A DNA stretch of 47,179 nucleotides from Gammaproteobacteria bacterium (GCA_030831125.1 JAURLQ010000008.1:1-47179), one strand, 5' to 3'. Shown: positions 1-8,715, numbered from the stretch's first letter. Numbers and translations: made by a program. Notes: generated by a model from the sequence alone, not told the origin.

Positions 1-1
1 G

Positions 2-1132
2 CAGAAGGCAAGAATAGAAGTTTTCACCACTGGTCTGGATACCCCCTGGGGGGCAAGCTTTCTGCCTGATGGCCGTTTGCTGGTGACCGAACGTCCGGGA
101 CGCATCCGCATCATCGATTCCGAGGGCCGCTTGCAACCCGAACCGGTAAAGAATACCCCCGAGCCCTGGGTGCGCCAGGACGGTGGTTACTTCGATATCG
201 TGGTGCATCCCGATCATGAACAGAACGGCTGGATCTATCTGTCGTTTTCAGAACTTTCTCCGGGTTTCAACGGTGAAATTCCACCACCCACTACCGGCAG
301 ATCAGCGCCGGGAACCAGTCTGCCGCCATCCAATACCGCAATCGTGCGTGGTCGAATCAACGCGGCAGGCGAATGGGTGGATCAGCAGGACATCGTCAAA
401 ATCCCCGAGTCCATGTACAGCCCTTCCATCATTCATTACGGATCGCGCTTCCTTTTTGACGATGCCGGCCACCTGTTCTGGACGCTCGGTGATCGCGGCA
501 ACATGGCCAATGCCCAGGATCTGGGCAATCCGATGGGCAAGATTCACCGGATCAATGATGATGGTTCAATTCCACAGGACAACCCTTTTGTTGATCAACC
601 GGGAGCCTGGCCTTCAATCTGGTCCTGGGGCAATCGCAACCCTGAAGGACTGTCCTTCGATCCTGTAAGCGGACTGCTGTGGGAAAGCGAACACGGCCCG
701 ACGGGGGGCGATGAAATCAACATCATCGAGAAAGGAAAGAATTACGGCTGGGGTGTTGTGAGCATGGGCAGCCAACCAGGTATCACCCGTCAACATGATC
801 CCGCTATGGAAGACCCTGTTGCGTATTACACACCGTCGATAGGACCCAGCGGCATCAGTTTCTATACCGGCGACAAATATCCGGGTTGGAAGGACAACAG
901 TCTTTTCGTCACAGGACTGGTGGGGCAGAAATTGTTGCGCCTTGAAACAGACGGTCGGAACATAACCGGTCAGGAAACCATTTTCGAACAGTATGGCCGT
1001 ACCCGTCAGATCATCATGGGGCCGGATGGACTGTTCTATCTGCTCCTGCAGAACCCTACAGGGCGCGGCACTGACATCCCGGTTTTTGGTGCCAGCCCCG
1101 GCATGGTAATCCGCCTGCAACCGGTTGAATGA
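2..1132 (+). CDS. PQQ-dependent sugar dehydrogenase, 5' end missing
   Basis: Resembles the soluble glucose/sorbosone dehydrogenase family (YliI-like aldose dehydrogenases), six-bladed beta-propellers that use PQQ and calcium to oxidise aldoses in the periplasm. The frame is open to the first base of the window, so the gene starts upstream and the signal peptide is not visible. Family motifs are clear: an early TPWGASFLPDGR blade, HYGSRFLFD followed by TLGDRGN, then GNRNPEGLSFDP and EHGPTGGDEINII with GKNYGWG. The C-terminus is complete and ends at TGA. The gene stands alone; a repeat element begins about 40 bases after it. The family call is firm, but the substrate is not readable. Confidence 0.88.
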   Translation, partial: QKARIEVFTTGLDTPWGASFLPDGRLLVTERPGRIRIIDSEGRLQPEPVKNTPEPWVRQDGGYFDIVVHPDHEQNGWIYLSFSELSPGFNGEIPPPTTGRSAPGTSLPPSNTAIVRGRINAAGEWVDQQDIVKIPESMYSPSIIHYGSRFLFDDAGHLFWTLGDRGNMANAQDLGNPMGKIHRINDDGSIPQDNPFVDQPGAWPSIWSWGNRNPEGLSFDPVSGLLWESEHGPTGGDEINIIEKGKNYGWGVVSMGSQPGITRQHDPAMEDPVAYYTPSIGPSGISFYTGDKYPGWKDNSLFVTGLVGQKLLRLETDGRNITGQETIFEQYGRTRQIIMGPDGLFYLLLQNPTGRGTDIPVFGASPGMVIRLQPVE

Positions 1133-1173
1133 TGCGAGATTCTTGCTGAGGCTGGATTGCAGTAACAGGATGA

Positions 1174-1285
1174 GCGACCGTCTGCGGCATGGGTGGAGCA
1201 ATGCGTATAGCAAGCGTAGCTTGCTGCATTGTGGAACGACACCTGCCTTGGCAGGTGACTGGGTCCGCTTGCGGACCGCAGTCGA
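1174..1285. repeat. dispersed palindromic repeat, long form, copy A
   Basis: Intergenic element shared with copies at 9842, 21795 and 38609. It opens with GACCGTCTGCGGCA and closes with CCGCAG. Between them are three short hairpins: GCAAGC/GCTTGC, CCTGCC/GGCAGG and GGTCCGC/GCGGACC. The hairpin block is nearly identical to that of copy B. Copy A lacks the trailing GGGTTTACGGCGTGTCG-like segment seen in the other copies. It fills most of the gap between the sugar dehydrogenase and the metallopeptidase. Confidence 0.85.
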
Positions 1286-1416
1286 ATCAAAATTTGATGA
1301 TCATTAATCAAACCGGGACACTACCTTACCGGCAGGAAAATGGACATTTCCTGACTCTCTGATTATTCTCGTCGGATCATGTCCCCGGCTTCTCCGTTTT
1401 CAATCAGGTAACTCCC

Positions 1417-3522
1417 ATGAAGCACCGCACAGAATTTGCACTTGTATCCTCGCTATGCCTCGCCCTCTTGACAGCCTGTTCACCAGAGGCCTCACAGCAA
1501 CCGGGCAACGATGCTGTCGTCGACTCACCAGCGGCGGCTTCCGGCAGTGCGATGGACGGACAAATGCAGATGCTGGTGTCCGGCATTGAACTGGCCAACA
1601 TGGATACTTCTGTCAAACCGGGCGATGACTTTTACCAGTATGTAAACGGCACCTGGCTGAAAAACAACAGCATTCCGGCAGACAAGGTCGGCTGGGGGGC
1701 ATTCAACATCCTGCGGGACAATGCCGAGCAGGATGTGCTGGATATCATTCTGGAGTCCGCTGAAGGGGATTTTCCACAAGGCAGTGAAGAACAACAGGTG
1801 GGTGATCTCTACAATTCCTATATTGATCTTGCCGGCCGCAATGAAAAGGGCCTCGCACCACTGCAGCAGGAACTCAACCGGATTGCACTCATCGAAACCC
1901 CCGCCCAACTGGCCGGGTATTTCGCGTATGCCAACAAATTCGGGTATGGCACGCCATTCAATGTCGACCAGGAAGTGGATTTCAGTGATCCCGGTTCCTA
2001 CATGATCTATTCCTGGCAGGGAGGACTTGGCCTGCCTGATCGGGAGTATTACTTCAAGGACGACGCGGCTACACGGGAGATCCGCGAAAAATATGTGGCG
2101 CACATAGCCCGCATGTTCGACCTGGCCGGTGTTGGTAATGGTGCTGAAAATGCCGATACCATCATGGCCATTGAGACCCGGCTGGCCGAACAGCACATGC
2201 TGAAAGAGGATACCCGCGACATGGTCCTCCTTTACAACCCGATGCCAGTAGCAGAGCTTTCCACGCTCATGCCCGGCTTCGACTGGGACAGTTTTCTTGA
2301 AGAGGCCGGGCTCACCGGGCTCGACACCATGGTTGTCACCCAGCTCGATTACATGAAGGCCCTGGACGGCATCATCAGTGACACCGACATGGCAACCTGG
2401 AAAGTATTCCTGCAATGGGGTTTGATCAATGCCACGGCCGGACAATTGAATACGGATCTGGATGACGCCAATTTCGAATTTTACAATCGCACCCTGAGTG
2501 GCCAGGAAGAGCAGCGTCCCACTGAGCGACGTGCAGTATCGCTGGTTAACGGTTTGTTGGGAGAGGCTGTTGGCAAGGTCTACGTTGAAAAGCATTTTCC
2601 ACCCGAAGCGAAAGCCAGAATGGAAGTGCTGGTACAGAACCTGCTCGCTGCCTATGAAGCCAGCATCCAGGAGCTTGACTGGATGAGCAGCGAAACCCGG
2701 GTACAGGCGCTGGACAAACTGTCCAAATTCACCCCCAAGATCGGTTATCCGGACAAGTGGAAGGATTACAGTTCACTGCAAATCGACCCACAAGACCTCT
2801 TCGGCAATCTGCAGCGGGCGTCGCTGTTCGAGTACCAGGAAAAGCTGGACAGGATAGGCCAACCCGTCGACCGCTCGGAATGGGGCATGACGCCGCAAAC
2901 CGTCAATGCCTACTACAACCCGCCGCTCAACGAAATCGTGTTTCCTGCGGCCATCCTGCAACCCCCGTTTTTCAACATGCAGGCCGATGATGCCGTGAAC
3001 TATGGCGCCATCGGGGCTGTTATAGGTCATGAGATCGGCCATGGTTTCGACGACAGTGGCAGTACTTTCGATGGGGATGGTGTGCTCAGGAACTGGTGGA
3101 CAGATGAGGATCATGCAGAGTTCGAGGCCCGGACCTCACAACTTGTGGAGCAGTACAACGGGTTCAGTGTATTTGATGATCTGAACGTGAATGGTGAATT
3201 CACCCTGGGTGAGAATATCGGTGACCTGGGGGGTATCAGTATCGGACTCAAGGCCTACCACATGTCACTGGCAGGTCGCGAAGCACCTGTGATGGACGGT
3301 TTTACCGGCGACCAGCGCGTATTTATCGGTTTCGCGCAGGTTTGGCAGAATCTCTTCCGGGATGAAGCCCTGCGTCAGCAGGTGGCCACCGATCCCCATT
3401 CGCCCTCGATGTTCCGGGCCAACGGTCCAGTGAGGAATCTGCCGGAATTCTATACCGCCTTTGATGTACAGCCGGGCGATGCCCTGTATCTGCCACCCGA
3501 AGAGCGGGTGAAAATCTGGTAA
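1417..3522 (+). CDS. M13 family zinc metallopeptidase (PepO/neprilysin-like) lipoprotein
   Basis: A 701-residue endopeptidase of the neprilysin family, which cleaves oligopeptides. The N-terminus has a lipoprotein signal ending in LLTAC, with the lipidated cysteine at residue 21, so the enzyme should be anchored in the cell envelope. The M13 N-terminal domain begins near residue 55 (DDFYQYVNGTW). The catalytic domain has NAYYNP near 497, the zinc motif HEIGH at 538-542 and GENIGDLGG, whose glutamate near 599 is the third zinc ligand. Length is normal and all catalytic residues are present. It is followed at once by a convergent gene, so it is probably monocistronic. Confidence 0.95.
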   Translation: MKHRTEFALVSSLCLALLTACSPEASQQPGNDAVVDSPAAASGSAMDGQMQMLVSGIELANMDTSVKPGDDFYQYVNGTWLKNNSIPADKVGWGAFNILRDNAEQDVLDIILESAEGDFPQGSEEQQVGDLYNSYIDLAGRNEKGLAPLQQELNRIALIETPAQLAGYFAYANKFGYGTPFNVDQEVDFSDPGSYMIYSWQGGLGLPDREYYFKDDAATREIREKYVAHIARMFDLAGVGNGAENADTIMAIETRLAEQHMLKEDTRDMVLLYNPMPVAELSTLMPGFDWDSFLEEAGLTGLDTMVVTQLDYMKALDGIISDTDMATWKVFLQWGLINATAGQLNTDLDDANFEFYNRTLSGQEEQRPTERRAVSLVNGLLGEAVGKVYVEKHFPPEAKARMEVLVQNLLAAYEASIQELDWMSSETRVQALDKLSKFTPKIGYPDKWKDYSSLQIDPQDLFGNLQRASLFEYQEKLDRIGQPVDRSEWGMTPQTVNAYYNPPLNEIVFPAAILQPPFFNMQADDAVNYGAIGAVIGHEIGHGFDDSGSTFDGDGVLRNWWTDEDHAEFEARTSQLVEQYNGFSVFDDLNVNGEFTLGENIGDLGGISIGLKAYHMSLAGREAPVMDGFTGDQRVFIGFAQVWQNLFRDEALRQQVATDPHSPSMFRANGPVRNLPEFYTAFDVQPGDALYLPPEERVKIW

Positions 3523-3545
3523 GCATCCTGACTCATGTAGACGGC

Positions 3546-4571
3546 TTATTCATCTGCCACCATCGCGTTGAGTATGGCCTCATCCGTCATGTCCTGGTGT
3601 CCTTTCAGCAGTGACTGTTTCCTCCTGATCAGTGACAGGTTCGGCTGCCACTGGTATTGCATGAATTCCCGAGCCTTGTCGTTGTAGGCCTGCAGTTTTT
3701 CCGCAATGGTGCCGGGCATCCGGTCGAGCTGATGGAAAAGCAGGCCTGTTTGCATCAAACCGAAATACAGGCCGGCGCCTGCCGCAAAATACTGCGCGAG
3801 TGCGGCATCACCAATACAGACAATATTTCCCTCTGCTTTTTTATCGCACAGACAAAGCGGGATTTTCCTGAACTCGGCACCTTTCATGAAGTAGCGGTTC
3901 ATCTCAGGCGACTGAGCAAGCACCTGTGTCATCTGCCCTGCATGCGCTTCAAGCACTTCAACTATCATGGCGGTAGCTGATTGCGAAATCGGATACTTGT
4001 GGCAGACGAATGGAATATCACCGGCAGTATCCAGGCTCATCGCCATTTCATCAAAGCCCGCGTCCAGCTTTCCCCATGCATACATCAACCCGGTATCCAC
4101 TTTTTCGGGACGGAATCGTTCCAGAAAACTGCTGTTGGCACCATTGGCAACAACAACCAGATCATGTTCCTGCGCCAGCTCATCGGGATTGGCAATGGCT
4201 GATTCATGGTGCAGTTGTACCCCTGCCTGTCTGACATGCTGTTTCAGCACTTGCAGCAAGTTGTCGTATTCAATGCCGATGATAGGCATGGTCCGGCTTA
4301 CTTCAGGGTCCAACTCAAGCAAATTCCCCCTGCAAATGAGTGTTCGCCGTGTAAATGGGAAAGTGCCGCTTTTCAGGATGGCGTTTTCTACATCAGGATG
4401 CAGTACACGCAGCAGATAAAGGCTTTGGTCGTGCAGTGTGTAGCCAAAACCGGACAACTGGTTTTCGCTTCTTTTCTCATAGACATGCACCCGGCCACCC
4501 GGATACAGATTTTTCAGTAGCCCCGCTGCATACAAACCGACTGGACCTGCACCTATAACCGCAATCTTCAT
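3546..4571 (-). CDS. FAD-dependent monooxygenase family protein
   Basis: A 341-residue flavoprotein of the aromatic-hydroxylase/monooxygenase fold. The N-terminus MKIAVIGAGPVGLYAAG is a Rossmann GxGxxG site for FAD. IVCIGDAALAQYFAAGAG near residue 250 is the second FAD motif (GD, ribityl contact). It is shorter than typical class A hydroxylases (about 390-400 residues), mostly at the C-terminus, but no break is visible. The closest group may be tryptophan-halogenase/StyA-like or PHBH-like monooxygenases; the substrate is unknown. It sits between convergent pepO and the tectonin gene on the same strand, 173 bases downstream of the latter. Confidence 0.8.
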   Translation of the reverse strand: MKIAVIGAGPVGLYAAGLLKNLYPGGRVHVYEKRSENQLSGFGYTLHDQSLYLLRVLHPDVENAILKSGTFPFTRRTLICRGNLLELDPEVSRTMPIIGIEYDNLLQVLKQHVRQAGVQLHHESAIANPDELAQEHDLVVVANGANSSFLERFRPEKVDTGLMYAWGKLDAGFDEMAMSLDTAGDIPFVCHKYPISQSATAMIVEVLEAHAGQMTQVLAQSPEMNRYFMKGAEFRKIPLCLCDKKAEGNIVCIGDAALAQYFAAGAGLYFGLMQTGLLFHQLDRMPGTIAEKLQAYNDKAREFMQYQWQPNLSLIRRKQSLLKGHQDMTDEAILNAMVADE

Positions 4572-4744
4572 GATCAGGGAATAAATTGAATCTTCCGGAT
4601 GTTGTCAGGACATCAAGGATAAATATCCCTGGAGGGTCAGTCCACCCCAATGGTTCCGGATACCATACATCGTTGCCGTCCCACTTGAACTGACCTGCAT
4701 GCTGATATGCAGCAAGCGACATTCAGGGAGATGTCTGTCAGGTG

Positions 4745-5824
4745 CTACCAGGACAATCCGCGATCAATCTCGCCATCGCGATTGACCACCCAGGGCTGCC
4801 CCCAGCCAACAGATACCTGTCTTGCGCTCCCACGCACCCTGTCCCAGTCGAGGCCATTGTACTGGTACAGCCCATAGCCACCTGTCCGTTCATCTGCGCC
4901 GATTACCCACACTGAACCATCTGCTCCTATGCCGATATCCTTGCCCTTGCCGGGAAGTTTCTCCCAGCCTGTAGCTGTAAACCTGAAGATTTCGTCATCG
5001 TCATTGATGATCCAGGGGTAGCCCTGTGGATCAACATCTATACGCACACCGGCTCCGTCTATCCTGAACCAGCCATATTCATCCAGCCCATAGATATTGT
5101 GCCCGCCGCGCCGGGTATTCACCCCGGTTACCCAAACGGAACCATCTGCACCAACACCGATATCTGTAGCCCTGCCATGGACTCTTTCCCACCTTCCATG
5201 CTGCAGGGTCCAGACTTCTTCTTCGTTAGTGATTACCCAGGGTGCCCCATCCGGACCAACATCCAGTCTGGCTCCATCCCCACCGAAATCCTGCCAACCG
5301 CACTGACCACGACGGAATACCGATCGGAAGCCATGCCTGTCCTCTGCGCCAACCACCCATACGGAACCATCTGCACCCACACCAACATCACCGGCCTCGC
5401 CAATGACTCTCTGCCAGCCAGCATGCTCATAGGTCCCAACCGTATTACCTGAAAACCATGAGGCGTTTATCCCATATCGCAGCACATCAAAGCGCCCTCG
5501 TCCTTTGTCTTCAAGTTCTGCCCAATAAGCCGTACCGTCGATCAGTACTTCCGGAATCACCAGAATATCTCCATCGAACCAGGGGCTATCAAGCGTCAGT
5601 CTTTCCCGCAACAATCGACTATCCAGCAGATTGAACCGGGGAGGAAAAGTGCCGGGCTGCAACTGCAGTTCCATCGCAACAGTCTGGCCATTGTCATCAA
5701 CCAGAGGCATGCTCAATCTGCCATTTTCAAGTTTTGCTGCATCGGCAATCACAGTCAGTGGCGCAAACAGCAATCCCGCCAATAGCCAATCAATGCCTGT
5801 TCTTGTAACTGATGAAATATGCAT
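4745..5824 (-). CDS. secreted tectonin-repeat (beta-propeller) protein
   Basis: A 359-residue exported protein. It has an N-terminal signal (hydrophobic LLAGLLFAPLTVIADA) and a short beta-rich region to about residue 110. Four tectonin-type repeats follow, with DIGVGADGSVWV alternating with VDPQGYPWIIN-type blades (about 140-355). Tectonin domains are lectin-like beta-propellers that bind sugars or lipid A in slime moulds and animals; the bacterial role is mostly unknown. AAAGGAGG lies 4 bases before the ATG, a strong though tightly spaced ribosome binding site. Its 5' region is divergent from the small ORF unit at 5.9 kb. A carbohydrate-binding role is inference. Confidence 0.85.
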   Translation of the reverse strand: MHISSVTRTGIDWLLAGLLFAPLTVIADAAKLENGRLSMPLVDDNGQTVAMELQLQPGTFPPRFNLLDSRLLRERLTLDSPWFDGDILVIPEVLIDGTAYWAELEDKGRGRFDVLRYGINASWFSGNTVGTYEHAGWQRVIGEAGDVGVGADGSVWVVGAEDRHGFRSVFRRGQCGWQDFGGDGARLDVGPDGAPWVITNEEEVWTLQHGRWERVHGRATDIGVGADGSVWVTGVNTRRGGHNIYGLDEYGWFRIDGAGVRIDVDPQGYPWIINDDDEIFRFTATGWEKLPGKGKDIGIGADGSVWVIGADERTGGYGLYQYNGLDWDRVRGSARQVSVGWGQPWVVNRDGEIDRGLSW

Positions 5825-5880
5825 GTGTCCTCCTTTTTCACATTTACATGTTCATGGCAAAGTCCTGAACAGTGGATGAA

Positions 5881-5894
5881 TACACGGGCGTGTA
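5881..5894. promoter_or_regulatory. 14-bp palindrome, candidate operator
   Basis: TACACG-GG-CGTGTA has perfect 6-bp arms. It ends 8 bases upstream of the TTGACA hexamer of the small ORF unit and lies 57 bases upstream of the divergent tectonin gene. Its position suits a repressor or activator site for either unit. No protein is assigned. Confidence 0.4.
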
Positions 5895-5902
5895 CAAAGG
5901 CT

Positions 5903-5931
5903 TTGACAGAGCAACCAGTGAAAAGTAAGCT
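5903..5931 (+). promoter_or_regulatory. sigma70-type promoter of the small ORF/RNA unit
   Basis: A consensus -35 TTGACA at 5903-5908, a spacer of exactly 17 bases and a weak -10 (TAAGCT, 5926-5931). Transcription would begin near 5938, giving an RNA of about 200 nt ending at the terminator at 6118. The poor -10 suggests activator dependence or an alternative start. Confidence 0.45.
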
Positions 5932-5969
5932 CACGGCATGTTCAACTGAGAGAGAAAGGAGGTGATCCC

Positions 5970-6044
5970 GTGTCTAGTGATATGTGTAGGGTTTCAATTG
6001 ATAACGGTGTAATTGAAAAGGCATGGACTAACCTTCTTGCCTGA
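5970..6044 (+). CDS. 24-residue small protein ORF with near-perfect Shine-Dalgarno
   Basis: A GTG-initiated 24-codon ORF ending in TGA. It begins MSSDMCRVSIDNGV and ends KAWTNLLA. AAGGAGGTGATCC at 5956-5968 matches the complement of the 16S rRNA 3' tail over 13 bases, with 7 bases between GGAGG and GTG. This is about as strong a ribosome binding site as a message can carry. The coding region also folds: TTTCAATT (5992-5999) pairs with AATTGAAA (6011-6018), and GTGTC at the start codon can pair with GACAC at 6049-6053. No known family is recognised. It is not PqqA, since it lacks the Glu-x3-Tyr core. It could be a peptide, a leader or a dual-function RNA. Confidence 0.55.
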   Translation: MSSDMCRVSIDNGVIEKAWTNLLA

Positions 6045-6117
6045 TGATGACACCCGACTGAAAGTTATACCTGAAAGGGGTTTTCGACCGATCTGTTGAA
6101 ACTACCAGTCACGAAAA

Positions 6118-6142
6118 GGGAGCCTTGCGCTCCCTTTTTTAT
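6118..6142. terminator. bidirectional intrinsic terminator
   Basis: GGGAGC-CTTGC-GCTCCC followed by six T on the plus strand, with TTTTC after the hairpin on the minus strand. It ends the small ORF unit and the convergent cNMP/MBL gene, whose stop codon lies inside the T tract. Confidence 0.85.
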
Positions 6143-8301
6143 TGTTCCTGGCAGGGCAAACCCAGCAGCCAATTGCAGGCATGACCACTTGCAAGACGGT
6201 ATTTGCGCAACAGGTAATTGAATTGCGGGATTGTGACAAGGAATTGTTCAACCTGCTCTGTAGTCAGGGACAACAGAATTACATCACTGCTTGCCACGAA
6301 AACCCCTTCAACTGCATCCAGAAAGGGCCGGTATCCCAGCTCATCACCCGGCAATAAAGCGCTCTCACCCACGCTGCCGGAGCCTTCGCACAGCACCATC
6401 CAGTGGGAAAGACTTGTGGCCATGCTGCTGCCTTTCGTTACGGGGATCACCTCGAACTGGTGAGCGAGTTTCTCGAGCACAGTGGAAACAAGCGGTCTGA
6501 ACTGTGGCATTTTTCGCAAATGCAAACGAAGATCCCAGCGCTTGAGCAATTTTTCCCGATATCCCTCATTGGTAATGAAGGCATTGAATGTGTCTTCCGG
6601 AAAAACACATACTGTTACCGGAGAACTGGCAACTACACTGGCATTACGCCTTCTGGTTCCAGTAACCACAGCCATTTCCCCGATGATTTCACCTGCCTGC
6701 AACTGCGCAACGGTATTGAGATTCTGCCCATCGAAAGTAACAACTTCACAGTAGCCGGTCAGAATGAGGAATACATAACCCCTGCTTTTCGACTCCTGCA
6801 CCATGATTACATCGCCTGCGTTGTAACGCCTGATTTCCTCTTCCGCAAATATGCTTCTCGACCAGCGGTTCGACAGTGGTTCACCCAGCCACACAGACAG
6901 ATACTGGTTCATCAGTGCGTTATAGATACTATTGTCGCTTTCAATGACTGTATACCGCTTGCCTGAACTGGCCAGCGAAAAAGTGGTATTGAAACGATTG
7001 GACAGATGTTCAACATGCACAAAAACCACACGTTCTGATTCTGAATGCAAAGCATCTGCGGGGTCGCCATGAATTGCACCTGCACCACCATCTACCACCA
7101 GCAGATTATAGCGGCGTGTAAATATTTTCCGGAGGTTTTCGTGGGTTGACTTGCTGACTATACCCTTCTCGGCCATTTCACCGATGGTGTCCATACCATT
7201 GTTGTCACCTATCACACAGATTGATCGCCTGTTGCCTTTGTATGTTGTGGAAAAAGTTGCACCTATGGTTGGAATACTGTGCACTGTGACATGTGCTTCT
7301 ATTTCCAGTCCGTAATAATTGAGCATTACCCCGGGAGAAACCTCAACCAGTCTGAAATAGCTTTCTACCACTTCCTGTTCCCAGCTCAGGTGACAGCTCA
7401 GCTTTTCCATGGCCATATTGTAGATCTGCCTGGTGGTTATCACGTCAATCACGCGTGGCATCAGGATCAGCGGAAACATTGCACAATGATCATCATGCAA
7501 GTGGGTCAGGAATACGCCGGATATCTGGATTTTTGAAATTCCCCTGGCAAACAGATGCTTGTCAAGGTAGGGAATGGAGTCGATCAGTATGTAGTCGCCG
7601 TTGTAACACAGCGCCAGACCGGTACAGGGCTCGTTGGCAGTAAAACCGGATGCACTACCAAGTATTTCGAGACCCAGCTTGACCAGCTCTCTTGGCACAA
7701 AGTCCGATTGTACGGCATAGGGAGGATGTATTTCCTCATCTTCCTGCAGGTTGACAACAACACTGCTGCCCTTGCCCTCAACCTGGTAGCAGTCATGGCC
7801 AGTCCGCAGGATTTGCAAATGCCCGACTGTAGCTACATTGTCAGCGAATGGAATGATATTGAAAAAGCTTTCTACCTGCCTCGGCGCACCTTCTGCATCC
7901 TTGAGAGCCAGGAATCGTGCAGCACCCAGCCATTCATCCCGCAATACGGGATCGGTAGCCCAGGCATCAAGCTCTGCACGATCCGGTCCGAGCAATGTCA
8001 GATGAAGCAGACGAATGACACGCTGGATGTCATCACTGTGGCCCACCAGATTGATTTTCTGCCCCGACTTGAAGCCTCCCCCCATGAACAGGAAGTAGTA
8101 CAGGGGAAATTCCAGATTGTTGAGCAGTGAACCATCCTTTTCCCTGGAATCGACCAGTACCAGCGTATCGAAAGACTGTATTTTCTGCAGTAACAGACCT
8201 TTCAGCACTTCCGGGGGCTGTCCGAAGACAACAGTCTGCAGGGCATCCATGACTACCCTGCTGCCATCTGCAGGTTTTATTACTTCGAGTTTGGAGATCA
8301 T
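6139..8301 (-). CDS. metallo-beta-lactamase fold hydrolase fused to cyclic-nucleotide-binding domain
   Basis: A 720-residue cytoplasmic protein with no signal peptide. Residues about 210-460 form a metallo-beta-lactamase-type hydrolase with the full HxHxDH metal motif (THLHDDHC, near 265-271), GDNNG further on and a late VHVEH histidine. Residues about 485-600 are a cNMP-binding domain. Its phosphate-binding cassette reads GEIIGEMAVVTGTRRRNAS, with the E and RR expected for cAMP or cGMP binding. A degenerate second domain may follow to the C-terminus. The layout suggests a hydrolase, perhaps a phosphodiesterase, gated by cyclic nucleotide; this is inference. It is a single gene convergent with the small ORF unit. 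Confidence 0.8.
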   Translation of the reverse strand: MISKLEVIKPADGSRVVMDALQTVVFGQPPEVLKGLLLQKIQSFDTLVLVDSREKDGSLLNNLEFPLYYFLFMGGGFKSGQKINLVGHSDDIQRVIRLLHLTLLGPDRAELDAWATDPVLRDEWLGAARFLALKDAEGAPRQVESFFNIIPFADNVATVGHLQILRTGHDCYQVEGKGSSVVVNLQEDEEIHPPYAVQSDFVPRELVKLGLEILGSASGFTANEPCTGLALCYNGDYILIDSIPYLDKHLFARGISKIQISGVFLTHLHDDHCAMFPLILMPRVIDVITTRQIYNMAMEKLSCHLSWEQEVVESYFRLVEVSPGVMLNYYGLEIEAHVTVHSIPTIGATFSTTYKGNRRSICVIGDNNGMDTIGEMAEKGIVSKSTHENLRKIFTRRYNLLVVDGGAGAIHGDPADALHSESERVVFVHVEHLSNRFNTTFSLASSGKRYTVIESDNSIYNALMNQYLSVWLGEPLSNRWSRSIFAEEEIRRYNAGDVIMVQESKSRGYVFLILTGYCEVVTFDGQNLNTVAQLQAGEIIGEMAVVTGTRRRNASVVASSPVTVCVFPEDTFNAFITNEGYREKLLKRWDLRLHLRKMPQFRPLVSTVLEKLAHQFEVIPVTKGSSMATSLSHWMVLCEGSGSVGESALLPGDELGYRPFLDAVEGVFVASSDVILLSLTTEQVEQFLVTIPQFNYLLRKYRLASGHACNWLLGLPCQEQ

Positions 8302-8457
8302 GCTGAGTCGTTACAGCAAAACGCTGCGCAGACACCCCCTTTTTGATTTTTGAATATAGGGTTAGCAGTATATGTAGCCACTGCCTCAATGAGACACGGG
8401 AAATATTCCTGTTTATTTTCAATAACTGGCCCAGCTGACGTCATGAGGGAACAAAGC

Positions 8458-8489
8458 GTGAACTGCTTCTCATTATTGAAGCAGTTCAC
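8458..8489. repeat. strong 12-bp perfect hairpin in the cNMP/dinB intergenic region
   Basis: GTGAACTGCTTC (8458-8469) and GAAGCAGTTCAC (8478-8489) are perfect inverted arms around an 8-base loop TCATTATT. No T tract follows on either strand, so it is not a standard terminator. A GGATCC-tgt-GGATCC repeat follows directly (8492-8506). It lies between divergent genes and could be an operator, an RNA structure or a small mobile palindrome. The remainder of 8302-8715 shows no gene; no LexA-type CTGT-N8-ACAG box was seen before dinB. Confidence 0.6.
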
Positions 8490-8715
8490 CCGGATCCTGT
8501 GGATCCTTCGGGTTGGGAAATCCTGCCGGCTGCTCAATGGTCACAAGGGTGAGCTGGTATCAGGACTGGAGACAAATTTACAAATGGTGCCAGGCAATAT
8601 TTCATTTATAAACATATAGATATGATCTACAGGACCACTCCAGTGCATGGCCAATCATCAGATATTCACATTGATTGCTATGGCCTGAAACCTGCCACAA
8701 CGGTACTCTTTTCAC

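Larger units (their letters stand above)
5938..6142 (+). ncRNA. candidate short structured transcript carrying the 24-codon ORF
   Basis: A self-contained unit of about 200 nt: promoter at 5903-5931, perfect anti-SD match, short ORF, several complementary arms (GTGTC/GACAC, TTTCAATT/AATTGAAA, AGGCA/TGCCT) and a strong terminator. About 75 noncoding bases follow the ORF before the terminator, more than a simple peptide mRNA needs. No Rfam family is recognised by eye. Boundaries are inferred from the promoter and terminator. Confidence 0.45.

Noticed and set aside
1525-2595. 356-codon open frame on the minus strand
   Set aside because: It lies wholly inside the M13 peptidase gene, which has all its family motifs. 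The antisense translation matches no family and has no ribosome binding site.
4477-4722. 81-codon frame upstream of and overlapping the monooxygenase start
   Set aside because: The first 50 residues (WDGNDVWYPEPLGW) look protein-like, but there is no ribosome binding site and it overlaps the monooxygenase N-terminus. A decayed gene fragment is possible but not supported.
5970-6044. PqqA precursor peptide, given the 24-residue length and PQQ enzymes nearby
   Set aside because: PqqA needs a conserved Glu and Tyr three residues apart in a cross-linked core. This peptide has no Tyr, and no pqqB-E genes follow.
8590-8715. LexA/SOS box upstream of dinB
   Set aside because: No CTGT-N8-ACAG or close variant was found. 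A single CTACAG near 8629 has no partner.
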